Positions 1-8,148 of a DNA stretch of 31,691 bases are shown here, piece by piece. The first letter of the stretch is position 1, and each line of letters begins with the position of its first letter. The position numbers and the translations under genes are program-made. Below the pieces are notes generated by a model. It saw only the letters and a program-made list of their open reading frames with translations. It had not been told where the DNA came from and did no database searches. The stretch is from a virus. The stretch is taken from the IMG/VR virus record IMGVR_UViG_3300032291_003484, positions 1 through 31,691 of that record, one strand, 5' to 3'.

Positions 1-1
1 G

Positions 2-385
2 ACTCCCGAAGAGATCCAAGCCGCCATCGCTGCGGCCCTCGCGCCCTTGGCCGAGAAAATCGCGGCCATCGAGGCCGCTGTCGCGGCTGAAGCCGCCGAC
101 GAAGCCGTCGAGATGACCGACGGCATGAAGGACGAAGTGAAGAAAGCCGCCCAAGAATCCGCGCTCTCCGTGCTGCGCGAGTTCTCCGCCAGCCTTCCCG
201 CTCCGACCAAGTTCTCCGCCGCCGCCCCCGAGCCCAAGACCGAGACCTTCGAAGAGGTCGTCCGAGGCTTCAAGAAGGCCGGCAGCAAACACAACGACGC
301 AGTCCGCCAGGCTCAAAAAGAGAAGCCCGAGCTCTACGCCGCCTACCTTTCCCGCGCCCAAAAGGGCGAGGTAATTCTGTTCTAA
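2..385 (+). CDS. C-terminal end of a prohead protease/scaffold-like protein (5' partial)
   Basis: The reading frame is open from base 2, so the true start lies upstream of the window and the TTG at 47 need not be used. The visible part is Ala/Glu/Lys-rich, strongly helical and highly charged, with a Pro/Ala linker (around SLPAPTKFSAAAPEPK) and a short C-terminal helical segment ending in GEVILF. This composition, and its place directly before a decoration protein and the major capsid protein, match the scaffold-like tail of ClpP- or S49-type phage prohead proteases, or a separate scaffold protein as in lambda C/Nu3. No catalytic residues are visible because the N-terminal part is missing. The role is inferred from synteny and composition only. 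Confidence 0.55.
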   Translation, partial: TPEEIQAAIAAALAPLAEKIAAIEAAVAAEAADEAVEMTDGMKDEVKKAAQESALSVLREFSASLPAPTKFSAAAPEPKTETFEEVVRGFKKAGSKHNDAVRQAQKEKPELYAAYLSRAQKGEVILF

Positions 386-403
386 CCCTTACACCTACCT
401 ACC

Positions 404-757
404 ATGTCCACCATGTATTCCGGTAATGGCACGTTCCTCGCGAACACCACCGTTACCGCTTTCCGCGCCGTGGTGCTGTCCTCCAACGGCGGCATCACCC
501 TCAACGCCGGCTCCACCAAGCCGGACGGTTTCGCCCTGACTGACGCCGCCTCTGGCGACTACGTCTCGGTCAAGTTCCTCCACAACCCTGGCACCCAAAA
601 GGGCACGCTCTCCATCGCCCCCGTGACGATTGGCGACACCCTCTACGCCGCCAACGCCGGCAACGTTTCCACCACCGGAACCATCGCCATCGGCAAGTCT
701 CTGACCACCTCCGCCGTCACCGGCGCGGTGATCGAGTTCATCCCTAACACCCTCTAA
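404..757 (+). CDS. Capsid decoration (head-stabilising) protein
   Basis: A 117-aa protein rich in Thr, Ser, Gly and Val with a beta-strand pattern. It starts with a short N-terminal arm and then an 'FRAVVLSSNGGITLNAG' strand-turn-strand, and it has a segment (GFALTDAASGDYVSVKF) like those in small capsid cement proteins of the DUF2190/gpD type. It lies 18 nt after the protease/scaffold gene and 11 nt before the major capsid gene, the same order as lambda D then E. ATG 404 has a second ATG (413) in frame; neither has an obvious ribosome binding site. It probably binds the outside of the expanded capsid. The call rests on size, composition and position. Confidence 0.6.
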   Translation: MSTMYSGNGTFLANTTVTAFRAVVLSSNGGITLNAGSTKPDGFALTDAASGDYVSVKFLHNPGTQKGTLSIAPVTIGDTLYAANAGNVSTTGTIAIGKSLTTSAVTGAVIEFIPNTL

Positions 758-768
758 TCTTACCCGCC

Positions 769-1719
769 ATGTATTCCAATTCAGCCGCAGTATATCGCGC
801 CGACCTCGCCGGCCACGTTTTCGAGACCGAAGGCTGGGAGCGCGGCCTCATCGGCACGCTCGCCCTTCCCGTCGTGGACGTCGAGCGCCCCGAGGGTCAG
901 TATCCCAAGTTCCAGAAGCAACAGGGCCAGCTCCTGAAGACCGACGTAAAGCCCCGCGCGCCTTACTCGAACTTCGGTCGCGGCACCGCCAGCTTCGTCC
1001 AAGACACCTATGCGTGCTTGGAGTATGGATACGAGCAAGCCGTTGACGACACCATCCGCCTGAAGAACGCCACCTTCTTCGACGCCGAGGTCATCGCCAC
1101 TCGCCTCTCGCGCCGCAAGCTCCTGCTCGCCCACGAGCTCCGCTCTGCCGCCGTCCTGTTCAACACCTCGAACTTCACGAGCACGAACACCGGCACCGCC
1201 TACACCACCGCGAACATCGCCACCTTCGACGTCGGCCTCGACGTTGACGACGCGAAGGACCGCCTGACCGCCAAGGGCGAGACCGCCAACACGGTCGTGG
1301 TTCCCTACCAGGTCGCCACCCGTCTCCGCGCCTCCACCAAGTTCCAGCAGCGCGCCCGTGGCGCTGGCGTCTCCGGTGACGCCATCTTGAACCTGGACGC
1401 GAACGCGATGGCCGACGTCTTCGGTGTTGATCGCGTGCTCATCGGTCGCGCCGCCTACGACGGCGCTCCCGAGGGTGCGGCCTTCAGCTCCTCGCTCATC
1501 TGGAGCAACGCCTACATCTGGGTAGGTAACGTCGGTTCCGGCCTCCTCGATGGCGGCGCCGCCTACACGCTCAACTGGAGCCAGTATGGCAGCGTGCTCA
1601 ACGTCGAGACCTACCGCGACGAGCCGATCAAGTCGGACATCGTCCGCGCCTCCCACTCGACCGCCGAGAAGGTGGTCAACGGTGCGGCCGGCGAGCTCAT
1701 CGGCACATTGTTTAGCTGA
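769..1719 (+). CDS. Major capsid protein
   Basis: A 316-aa protein with the layout of a lambda gpE-type or HK97-fold major capsid protein: an N-terminal arm, a mixed helical/strand core and a C-terminal beta-rich domain ending in TAEKVVNGAAGELIGTLFS. Features typical of the family are an early 'YPKFQKQQGQLLKTDVKPRAPYSNF' type arm, a long helix around VIATRLSRRKLLLAHELRSA and the 'VVVPYQVATRLRASTKFQQR' segment seen in many major capsid proteins. It follows the decoration gene by 11 nt and is followed by a strong terminator, as expected for the most highly expressed head gene. Third codon positions are overwhelmingly C or G. No internal delta domain is visible, so scaffolding would come from the upstream gene. 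Confidence 0.85.
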   Translation: MYSNSAAVYRADLAGHVFETEGWERGLIGTLALPVVDVERPEGQYPKFQKQQGQLLKTDVKPRAPYSNFGRGTASFVQDTYACLEYGYEQAVDDTIRLKNATFFDAEVIATRLSRRKLLLAHELRSAAVLFNTSNFTSTNTGTAYTTANIATFDVGLDVDDAKDRLTAKGETANTVVVPYQVATRLRASTKFQQRARGAGVSGDAILNLDANAMADVFGVDRVLIGRAAYDGAPEGAAFSSSLIWSNAYIWVGNVGSGLLDGGAAYTLNWSQYGSVLNVETYRDEPIKSDIVRASHSTAEKVVNGAAGELIGTLFS

Positions 1720-1746
1720 GTTATATAGCTGATTACCAGCAACTGA

Positions 1747-1774
1747 GGAGCCCTCGAAAGGGGGCTCCTTTTTT
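1747..1774 (+). terminator. Intrinsic terminator after the major capsid gene
   Basis: A 9-bp stem (GGAGCCCTC / GGGGGCTCC, one T-G wobble) is closed by a GAAA tetraloop of the stable GNRA type and followed by six T residues. It lies 28 nt after the capsid stop codon. It would keep capsid transcripts separate from the HNH gene and the downstream head-tail genes. Confidence 0.9.
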
Positions 1775-1811
1775 GTTGCAACCCACGTCAGATTCCAAGT
1801 ATTCCTAAGGC

Positions 1812-2549
1812 ATGGGAATCACTAAATTTAACGTGGGCAGAGTTCTGACAAAAGCCGAATACGCAGAGCTTAAGGAGTGGATAAAGACGGCTAATCAAGA
1901 CAGGCACAGAAATGGAGATAGGCGTGAGGATGGCCGTGTTTTCTGTGGATACGGATATGGCTATGTAAACGGCGAATACTGGGCATCAGAAGAAACCTTT
2001 AACAAAAGGTTATCTCATTGTGCATCAAAGATGAAACTACTTTGGAAAGACCCAGGACACAGAGCTAAATATAACGAATACTGCCGAAAGAGATACGCAT
2101 CAGATCACGTGTTCAGGGCTAAGGCAAAAGTTAGGAAAGAAAAATACAGGGCCAAGCCTGAGTCTAAGCAGAAAGACAGGGATTACGCAAAGTCGTGGCG
2201 TAATAACAATCATGAGTATTACATCTCCTTGATAAAATCAAGGACGCTGAAAAAGAAGAACCAGCTTCATCCCGAGCACGACAAATCAATCGAGATGGCG
2301 TTACGCAAACGATGCAAACGGCTTAAGCTCGAAACTGGATGCAAGCATGACGTCGATCACATAATCCCGATCGCGGTTGGGGGCTGGCACCACCATGCAA
2401 ATTTGCAGATTCTTCCTTTTGACGAAAACCAGAAGAAGAAGGCCAACCCTTTTTACATCTCAACAAAATACAGAGACTTCAGAAGCGTTCCGCGCGAACT
2501 ATGGCCGGAGCAATTGGTTGACGCATATTTAGCCATCATGACCACATGA
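1812..2549 (+). CDS. Free-standing HNH endonuclease (homing type)
   Basis: A 245-aa protein. The C-terminal half carries an HNH nuclease core: H179-D180-V181-D182-H183 with the following I-I-P-I-A-V-G-G turn, N197 in HHANLQIL, and N206/K208 in ENQKKK. The N-terminal 170 residues are Lys/Arg/Tyr-rich and probably bind DNA. The gene is visibly AT-richer than its neighbours and uses codons such as aaa, aga and ata that neighbouring genes avoid. It sits alone between the capsid terminator and the head-tail connector gene, as group I-type or free-standing phage HNH homing endonucleases often do. It likely cleaves related phage DNA to spread itself; the target site cannot be deduced here. Confidence 0.85.
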   Translation: MGITKFNVGRVLTKAEYAELKEWIKTANQDRHRNGDRREDGRVFCGYGYGYVNGEYWASEETFNKRLSHCASKMKLLWKDPGHRAKYNEYCRKRYASDHVFRAKAKVRKEKYRAKPESKQKDRDYAKSWRNNNHEYYISLIKSRTLKKKNQLHPEHDKSIEMALRKRCKRLKLETGCKHDVDHIIPIAVGGWHHHANLQILPFDENQKKKANPFYISTKYRDFRSVPRELWPEQLVDAYLAIMTT

Positions 2550-2618
2550 ACGACTATTCTCAAGGCGGCGAACAGGCCGGATTTTTTCCAATGCGGCCAA
2601 TGTTATCTACGCCAGACA

Positions 2619-2933
2619 ATGAGCGACTTTGACCCCACCCAACTCAACACCGACCTCGCCGCGATCTGCGCGACCACGATGGGCGGCGAGTCCTTCGTCG
2701 TCGGTGGCGTCACCTACTCGGGCGTCTTCAACCAGACCGATCAACAGTTCTCGTTTGAGCTGGTTGGCAACCGCACCGACGCCAGCATGCTCCTGGTTGT
2801 CAATCGCGCCGCCTACACGCCGACCATCAACGCGCTCGTCTACCGCCCCTTCGACTCGGTCACCTACCGCGTCACGCAGTTCAAGCCCGACCTCCAAGCC
2901 TTCGAGATCACGCTTTCGAAGCCGACCGGATGA
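2619..2933 (+). CDS. Head-tail connector / head-closure protein
   Basis: A 104-aa acidic protein starting MSDFDPTQLNTDLAAIC, with an N-terminal helix and then alternating beta strands (SFVVGGVTYSGVF, FSFELVGNRTDASMLLVV, YRVTQFKPDLQAFEITL). Size and pattern resemble lambda gpFII-like head-tail attachment proteins, and the position after the capsid gene and before the tail-completion gene agrees. The stop overlaps the next start (ATGA, 2930-2933). No sequence motif is decisive. Confidence 0.5.
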   Translation: MSDFDPTQLNTDLAAICATTMGGESFVVGGVTYSGVFNQTDQQFSFELVGNRTDASMLLVVNRAAYTPTINALVYRPFDSVTYRVTQFKPDLQAFEITLSKPTG

Positions 2934-3769
2934 ACCTCAAGATCGAGTTTAACGATCTCGCATTCCGCGCCGCGATGAAGGAGGCGGCCGTCAAGCTGCG
3001 CGCCAACGGCCCCGAGCTGGTCAAGGAAGAAACCCGGCTTTTCATCGGCGAATACATGAAGCGGACGCCGCCCTTCATCAAGGGCAACTACGGAAAGAGC
3101 GTCGGAAGCAAGGCCGACCTCAAGGCCGGAAAAGCCGCCATCAAAGGCGACTTGAAGCAGGTGGCCGGCTTCGGCGAGCGCGGCTTTCTGCAATTCGTGG
3201 CCGACACTTTCGGCACCGTGCAGGTGAAACAGCAGCTCTTCAAGAAGGGCAGCAGCAAGCCCTTCCTCATCGACTGGGACAAGGTCGCGTTCAACATCGG
3301 CGAGCTCGCCAAGCATCACCGCTCGAAGATGAACAAATACGGCCGCCCGCCGAGCCGGCAGAAGGGCGCCGGAGGCAGAGGTCAGGGTGACAACACCATC
3401 GGCCGCTGGGTGGCGAAGGAGAAGGTGATCGTGCCGAGCGAGGTTTACTTCGGCTACCTCAAGCAACTCTACGACGCCATCGGCTCGGCCAAGGCATCGT
3501 TCAACGCGGCCGCTTTCGCGCTCGGCATGAAACGCATCCCGCCGTGGGTTCGTCGTCACGGCAACTTCGGAAGCTACTCCGAGCAGGGCGACCCCTCCAA
3601 CTTCAACGTCATCATCGGCGGCCAGTCGAAGGTGCCCGGCGCGCAGCGCACCGTCGACGAGGCCATCGCCATCCGCGCGAAGAAGTTCACCGCCGAGATG
3701 AAACGACTGATGAAAACCTTCGCCGCCACCGGCAAGATTGCCACCCGCCGCAAGTCCTTCAACACCTAG
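2930..3769 (+). CDS. Tail completion protein (gpZ / HK97 gp10-like)
   Basis: A 279-aa basic protein. The N-terminus (MNLKIEFNDLAFRAAMKEAA, then ELVKEETRLFIGEYMKRTPP) resembles the start of HK97 gp10-like and lambda gpZ-like proteins, which join the tail to the filled head. It is longer than gp10-like proteins (usually below 200 aa). The extra middle includes KHHRSKMNKYGRPPSRQKGAGG, a Gly/Arg-rich loop, and a region with conserved-looking Trp and Gly (IPPWVRRHGNFGSY). It lies between the connector and the tail terminator gene, in the lambda order FII-Z-U. Function is inferred from gene order plus the N-terminal pattern. Confidence 0.6.
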   Translation: MNLKIEFNDLAFRAAMKEAAVKLRANGPELVKEETRLFIGEYMKRTPPFIKGNYGKSVGSKADLKAGKAAIKGDLKQVAGFGERGFLQFVADTFGTVQVKQQLFKKGSSKPFLIDWDKVAFNIGELAKHHRSKMNKYGRPPSRQKGAGGRGQGDNTIGRWVAKEKVIVPSEVYFGYLKQLYDAIGSAKASFNAAAFALGMKRIPPWVRRHGNFGSYSEQGDPSNFNVIIGGQSKVPGAQRTVDEAIAIRAKKFTAEMKRLMKTFAATGKIATRRKSFNT

Positions 3770-3771
3770 CC

Positions 3772-4548
3772 ATGCCCACGATCCCGCCCACCCAATACAA
3801 GCTGACCGACAACATCCGGCAGGCCATCGTCTCCGTCATCTCCGCCGGCCAGAACTACGTGCCGAGCGTCGCCATCATGTTCAATCGGTCGGAGGTATCT
3901 GCCGACATTCCGCGCATCGAGGTGGACGTCTCGAACGTCACCCGCGCCAGCCTGCATCTGAACTCGATCCAGGTGTCGAACCAGGTCACGGTCTCCAGCG
4001 CCGGCACGGCTGGCGCCAATGGAGTCTATACCGAATCCGGCACGCACGCCGGGCGCGCCCGCTACATCAAGGGCGGATACCATATCCAGTGGGACAATGG
4101 TCAGAACCACTGGCACATCACGACCACCTCCCCGAGCTCCGTGCTCTATAACTCGACCACCTCGGTCACCTATCCGTGGCAGGGAACCTACACCGTCGGC
4201 ACCGGCTCCGGCGCGGCCCCGGCCCCGAGCGTCACGCAGGCGACGAACTGGTTCTATGACCACTTCTCGGCCGAGGTAGGAATCAAAGTCGTGACCGACC
4301 GCAACGGCGCGACCGCGGCCAACCACGACGACGTCGTGCAGTCCGTGCGCTACCTCATGTCGCGCGAGGCGCAGACGCTGATCTCGCCGGTCGTGACTTG
4401 GTATAACGTGCTGGACGTAGTCGAGGAAAGCGAAGCCCACGAAGTCATGGAGGAGACCCGCGAGGACCACAGCACCATCGGCTTCCGCTTGGAGCTCGGC
4501 ATCATTGGTTCCTCCTACGCCGTGCCGAGCGTGGGATCGGCCCTGTGA
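3772..4548 (+). CDS. Tail terminator-like protein with an inserted beta domain
   Basis: A 258-aa protein; the start at ATG 3772 is 2 nt after the preceding stop. Residues about 1-67 and 158-258 together have the size and pattern of a gpU-like tail terminator (N-terminal helix LTDNIRQAIVSVI, central IEVDVSNV, C-terminal EVMEETREDHSTIGFRLELGI). Between them, at about residues 68-157, lies an unrelated Gly/Thr/Tyr/Trp-rich segment with the pattern AGTAGANGVYTESGTH..RARYIKG..I.WDNG..HWHI. That pattern resembles an accessory surface domain found in phage and bacterial surface proteins. Gene order (after gpZ-like, before the tail tube) supports the terminator call. Confidence 0.55.
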   Translation: MPTIPPTQYKLTDNIRQAIVSVISAGQNYVPSVAIMFNRSEVSADIPRIEVDVSNVTRASLHLNSIQVSNQVTVSSAGTAGANGVYTESGTHAGRARYIKGGYHIQWDNGQNHWHITTTSPSSVLYNSTTSVTYPWQGTYTVGTGSGAAPAPSVTQATNWFYDHFSAEVGIKVVTDRNGATAANHDDVVQSVRYLMSREAQTLISPVVTWYNVLDVVEESEAHEVMEETREDHSTIGFRLELGIIGSSYAVPSVGSAL

Positions 4549-4573
4549 TTTTTGACGAATCGCCAGAAGCAGT

Positions 4574-4912
4574 ATGGCCATCCCTTACACCACCACCGCC
4601 AATCTTCCGTATGGTGCCCGCACCGTCCTAATCGACAGCACCACTTACATCGCCAACAACTTCTCGACCTCGCAGTCGCTGAACGTGATTGAGCGCACCA
4701 CCGAGCTCGGCGCACCTAACGGTGCCGTCGGTATCCAGCAGGCCCGCACCGGGTCTGCCCAGCTCCAGCTGGCCACTAGCTCGACCACCTATCCCGACGC
4801 CGGTGACAGTTTCTTCACTGATTCCGTCACCTACTTCCTGACCGAAGTCTCGCGCCCCGAAGAGGCGCAGGGTTTCAAGGTCGTGGACATCAGCTTCCGC
4901 GAATCGGTTTAA
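4574..4912 (+). CDS. Small major tail (tube) protein
   Basis: A 112-aa beta-rich protein, MAIPYTTTANLPYGARTVLI..., with a strand-loop-strand layout and the segment TTELGAPNGAVGIQQARTGSAQLQLA followed by TDSVTYFLTEV. The ring-forming tube proteins of siphoviruses have a similar all-beta character but are usually longer. It sits between the terminator and the tail chaperone position, where lambda V is found. It would polymerise around the tape measure to form the tail tube. No other protein in the window is a better tube candidate. Confidence 0.5.
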   Translation: MAIPYTTTANLPYGARTVLIDSTTYIANNFSTSQSLNVIERTTELGAPNGAVGIQQARTGSAQLQLATSSTTYPDAGDSFFTDSVTYFLTEVSRPEEAQGFKVVDISFRESV

Positions 4913-4916
4913 GCCC

Positions 4917-5585
4917 GTGCCCGTAGACGCTCAGGCACTCTGGGCGGATAAATACGCCGCCCGCTTCGCGGAGGCCCGCTTCCGCGAGGACGAGGCACGC
5001 GAGGCCGCGTTCTTCGACGCGACGCACAGGCTCTGCGGAGAGCCGGTTCGGGCCATGACGCCGCGCGACATGCTCGTGCTTCAGGCGCTCGGCTCTCCGC
5101 TGGTCTACGCGAGCGGTGAGATCACCGCCGCGCACCTCCTCCAGTTCATCTGGGCTGTTCACCAGGAGAACCGAGGCAACTGGTTCGTGCGGTTTTTTCG
5201 TCGCGGCCGAATGATCCGGCGCGTGGCGCACGAGCGCCGCAGCGAGAACCCCATCGAGGACGCCATCGCCGAGATCTCGAAATACATCTCGACCATGTTT
5301 CTCGATGCGCCCGGCGGCTCTTCCCACGAGAGCAAGCCCCTCGGCGCCTGCTGGCTCGCGCCGGCCATGGTTCGCCTCGGAAAGCATCTCGGCCCGCACG
5401 ATCCATTCAGCGGCAGCTCGTGGGCGGATGTTCCGCTGCCGCGCGTCTGGCAGTATCTCAAATCAATCTCCGCCAGCGAGGCCGGAGCAAAGTTCAAGGA
5501 TTATTCACCGTCTGATCGTATCATGTCGGAGTGGATGGAAGAGGTGAACCGCAGCATTCAAGAGGAGAAGCCAAATCATGTTTGA
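4917..5585 (+). CDS. Tail assembly chaperone-position protein
   Basis: A 222-aa protein starting at GTG 4917, 4 nt after the tube gene. It is helical, with an N-terminal charged helix (AARFAEARFREDEAREAAFF), the phrase MTPRDMLVLQALGSPLVYA and a central amphipathic region. The motif 'LTPRHFLLLEALGSPFV' and its variants occur in tail-assembly chaperones and related proteins, and this gene lies immediately before the tape measure, where G/GT-type chaperones lie. No second overlapping frame or clear slippery sequence for a programmed frameshift was found, so it appears to be a single-frame chaperone. Its end overlaps the tape-measure start by 8 nt. Confidence 0.5.
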   Translation: MPVDAQALWADKYAARFAEARFREDEAREAAFFDATHRLCGEPVRAMTPRDMLVLQALGSPLVYASGEITAAHLLQFIWAVHQENRGNWFVRFFRRGRMIRRVAHERRSENPIEDAIAEISKYISTMFLDAPGGSSHESKPLGACWLAPAMVRLGKHLGPHDPFSGSSWADVPLPRVWQYLKSISASEAGAKFKDYSPSDRIMSEWMEEVNRSIQEEKPNHV

Positions 5586-7503
5586 TCAAATCAAAGCCAA
5601 GCTCGGCTTAGACATCACCGACTTCGAGCGCGGTCTGGTTCGTTCCGTCGAACAGGCGAAGCAGGCCCAGAAGGACATCACCGCAGCCAGAACAGCGCAG
5701 GCCCGCGAGACCAATCGGTCGTTGACTGCCGATCAGGCTAAGCCCGCTAAGAGTGCGCGAGACAGCGCCTCGGTTTTCGAGCAGGCAATGGCGGCCGAAG
5801 AGGAAGCGAAGAAAAAGATTCTCCAGAATGAACAGGAGATCGCGGAAACTAAACGTCGTTACATGGAGCAGGAGGAGCGTCGTCGTCTACAGATGACCGA
5901 AAGGCTGGCGCGCGTAAGCAAGACCATCGCAGCCGCGCTCGGCCTTAACCTTGAGCAAATTTCTGAGTCCATTGCCCGGCTTATTGTAGGCTTCAGCAAG
6001 ACACAGGAGGACGCTCTCAACAGATTGGTTCAGGCTTCGAGAGAAGCTGCAAATCAACTATCACGAATTGCATTTGAGCGTCAAGGTGGGGACGATCCGG
6101 AAAAGAGAATAAAGTTGCTTGATCGAGAGCTGGAATCAGTTCGCCTTCAGGCGCAGGCGCGCACGAAACTTACTGCGGCCGAGAAATACGCCATTCTGGC
6201 AAAAGAAGGCCCAGTAACAGCAGATGCTAAAGTTGCGGCTATTGAGGAGGCTATGGCCGCCAGTCAACAGGAGGCCGCGATTCGTATTGGCCAGATCAAT
6301 CGCGAGCGGTTGATCGCTGAAGGCGACCTAAAGAAAAAGAACGCCGAAAAGGAAAAGAAGGATATTGAATCCGTCGAAAAGAGCTTCAAGGCCGCCGCCG
6401 ATGAGCGCGAAAAGCGGAAGCTCAAGGAGCTTTCCATCGACGGAAAGATTGCCAGCAAGCAGGCCGATCTTGCCAACGCGCAGAAGGCCGCGAACGACCA
6501 GACGAAAGATTCCGTCCAGCGAGCCGAAGCCGTGGCGAAGGCGCAGCAGCTTCAATCTGAGATCTCAGATCTCCAGGCTGAACGAACCGAGGCCATCGCC
6601 GATGCTGAAAAAAATCTGGCGAAGACGAGGAGAGCAAACGCCTTCAAGGACGCGAGCGAAGCGGGTAAGTTACTCATGCTACGCGAGGACATCCTGAAGG
6701 CAGAAAAGGCAGTGGCAGACGCAGGCGCTGATCAACTCAGACGCAGCAAGGCGCTTAACGCGCTGGAGGATGCCCGCGCAAATCTGAAGGATGAACAGGC
6801 CAGGCAATCGGCCAATGTGGCATCTTCTGAGAATAAAGCCGCCGATGCTGTCTCGGACAAGATCGACAATCTCTTCACGCGCGCAGCCGAGCTCGACAAG
6901 GTGGTGAAGGAAGCCAAGCGCCAGGCCGAGCTGCCAACCATGGCAGAGGTGGCTGGCGGTCAGCGCGACATCGGTTCCCGGCCGCGCGCGGACATCAAGA
7001 AGCTCGCGAAGGAGGAGGCCGCCATCAAGCGGCTGTCCGACAAGGAATCGCGCCTGAAGGATCAATTCTATGCGGCCAAGACGGAGGGAGATCGAAAGAA
7101 CATCCTGGAAGAAGGCCGCCAGAATCGCCAGCAGCTCGACGCCACACGCGCTCGCCGAGATGCGCTGCTTGCTGGATTGGCCGGAAAGATCTCCGACGTT
7201 CCCTTCGCCGAGCAAGCGAAGGAAGCCAAGGAGGCGAGAGACGCTGCCGCGAAGGCACAGGAGCAGCCGGTCGTTGCTCCGCAGCCGGTCGTCCCTCCGC
7301 AGCCCGTCGTCCCTGCGATGTCGGCCGCTCAAGCCGCAGTCGCCGCTGCTCAAAGTGCAGTGCAGGCCGCGCAATCAAAGCTCACGAGCACGGCTCCGAG
7401 TGCCCGCGCAGGCGGAACCGGAGACATAGCATCGGGCGTTTCTGATTGCGTCAGAATCCTCGGCGAAATCAAAACGCGACTCGACCCCGCCAACATCAAA
7501 TGA
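5578..7503 (+). CDS. Tape-measure-like protein
   Basis: A 641-aa, mostly helical, Lys/Glu/Ala-rich protein with long heptad-like coiled coils (about residues 15-115 and 180-560). A short hydrophobic patch lies around RVSKTIAAALGLNLEQISESIARLIVGF. A Pro/Val repeat (QPVVAPQPVVPPQPVVP) comes before an Ala/Gln-rich C-terminal helix. The N-terminus (MFDQIKAKLGLDITDFERGLV) matches the start seen in many siphovirus tape measures. A good ribosome binding site (AGGAG at 5563-5567) lies 10 nt before ATG 5578. It is short for a tape measure, which suggests a short tail. The middle of the gene is somewhat AT-richer than the head genes. Confidence 0.7.
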   Translation: MFDQIKAKLGLDITDFERGLVRSVEQAKQAQKDITAARTAQARETNRSLTADQAKPAKSARDSASVFEQAMAAEEEAKKKILQNEQEIAETKRRYMEQEERRRLQMTERLARVSKTIAAALGLNLEQISESIARLIVGFSKTQEDALNRLVQASREAANQLSRIAFERQGGDDPEKRIKLLDRELESVRLQAQARTKLTAAEKYAILAKEGPVTADAKVAAIEEAMAASQQEAAIRIGQINRERLIAEGDLKKKNAEKEKKDIESVEKSFKAAADEREKRKLKELSIDGKIASKQADLANAQKAANDQTKDSVQRAEAVAKAQQLQSEISDLQAERTEAIADAEKNLAKTRRANAFKDASEAGKLLMLREDILKAEKAVADAGADQLRRSKALNALEDARANLKDEQARQSANVASSENKAADAVSDKIDNLFTRAAELDKVVKEAKRQAELPTMAEVAGGQRDIGSRPRADIKKLAKEEAAIKRLSDKESRLKDQFYAAKTEGDRKNILEEGRQNRQQLDATRARRDALLAGLAGKISDVPFAEQAKEAKEARDAAAKAQEQPVVAPQPVVPPQPVVPAMSAAQAAVAAAQSAVQAAQSKLTSTAPSARAGGTGDIASGVSDCVRILGEIKTRLDPANIK

Positions 7504-8144
7504 GTGTTTCCTACTTCCTCGCCTCCGGCCAATCCGCGTTCACTGGCGTCGCCGTCACCGTCGGCCCGCAGGAATGGCTCGCGCCCTTCGCCGGGCAAAA
7601 CGCCCGCGTGCTCTTTCGCCAGGCCTTCCAGCAGGACATCGCGACTTGGTCGCCGATCTCACTCGATACCGCGCACCCGTCAGCAACCACTTACCTGCTC
7701 GTGCGCGAAGACGACTTCTCGGCCATCGGCGGCGGGCAGCACCGCTGGAACCGATACTACGCCTGCACGCCGCCCCAGCGCACGGAATACACGACATACG
7801 CCGCGCAGTTCCCCGGCTGGTTTGACCTGCGCGATCCCATCAACTCCACCTCGCCGGCCAAGGTGACGTATGACTATTTTCTCGTGGGCTCGGTGCCCAC
7901 CCTCTCGGCCGAGTCGCGCGTCGTGGATTCCGGTGGTCTCGACCAGCCGCTCCTCTCGGGAGTCCTCCTGAATAACGGCGGCGGCGTCCTGCTCACCACG
8001 ACCCCGAGCACCACGACCTACAAGGGCTTCGTGACCTCCGACGCCACCGCTTCGTCCTTCTCCATCACCGCCGAGCCGCAGACCCTCGCCCGCTGGGAGG
8101 GCAACTTCTACGAGCGCCGCACCATTCAGGTGAAGGCCAAGTGA
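7500..8144 (+). CDS. Minor tail / distal tail protein
   Basis: A 214-aa protein beginning at ATG 7500, overlapping the tape-measure stop (ATGA). The sequence is beta-rich with aromatic patches (QHRWNRYYACTPPQRTEYTTY, AQFPGWFDLRDP) and a Gly/Thr-rich centre (LLNNGGGVLLTTTPSTTTY). Its place just after the tape measure is where distal tail proteins (lambda M/L, Dit-type) are encoded. I do not recognise a specific family, and no enzymatic motif is visible. Confidence 0.45.
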   Translation: MSVSYFLASGQSAFTGVAVTVGPQEWLAPFAGQNARVLFRQAFQQDIATWSPISLDTAHPSATTYLLVREDDFSAIGGGQHRWNRYYACTPPQRTEYTTYAAQFPGWFDLRDPINSTSPAKVTYDYFLVGSVPTLSAESRVVDSGGLDQPLLSGVLLNNGGGVLLTTTPSTTTYKGFVTSDATASSFSITAEPQTLARWEGNFYERRTIQVKAK

Positions 8145-8148
8145 CGCC

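Noticed and set aside
781-1656. Long minus-strand frame opposite the major capsid gene
   Set aside because: It is a mirror of GC-rich codons; its protein is Gly/Val/Glu-rich with no motif, and the plus strand is clearly the capsid gene.
3544-3771. Longer N-terminus for the tail terminator gene
   Set aside because: It would overlap 226 nt of the tail-completion gene and gives an Arg-rich shadow peptide; ATG 3772 gives the expected start.
4890-5600. Programmed frameshift of a tail chaperone (lambda G/GT type)
   Set aside because: No second overlapping frame or convincing slippery heptamer was found before the tape-measure start.
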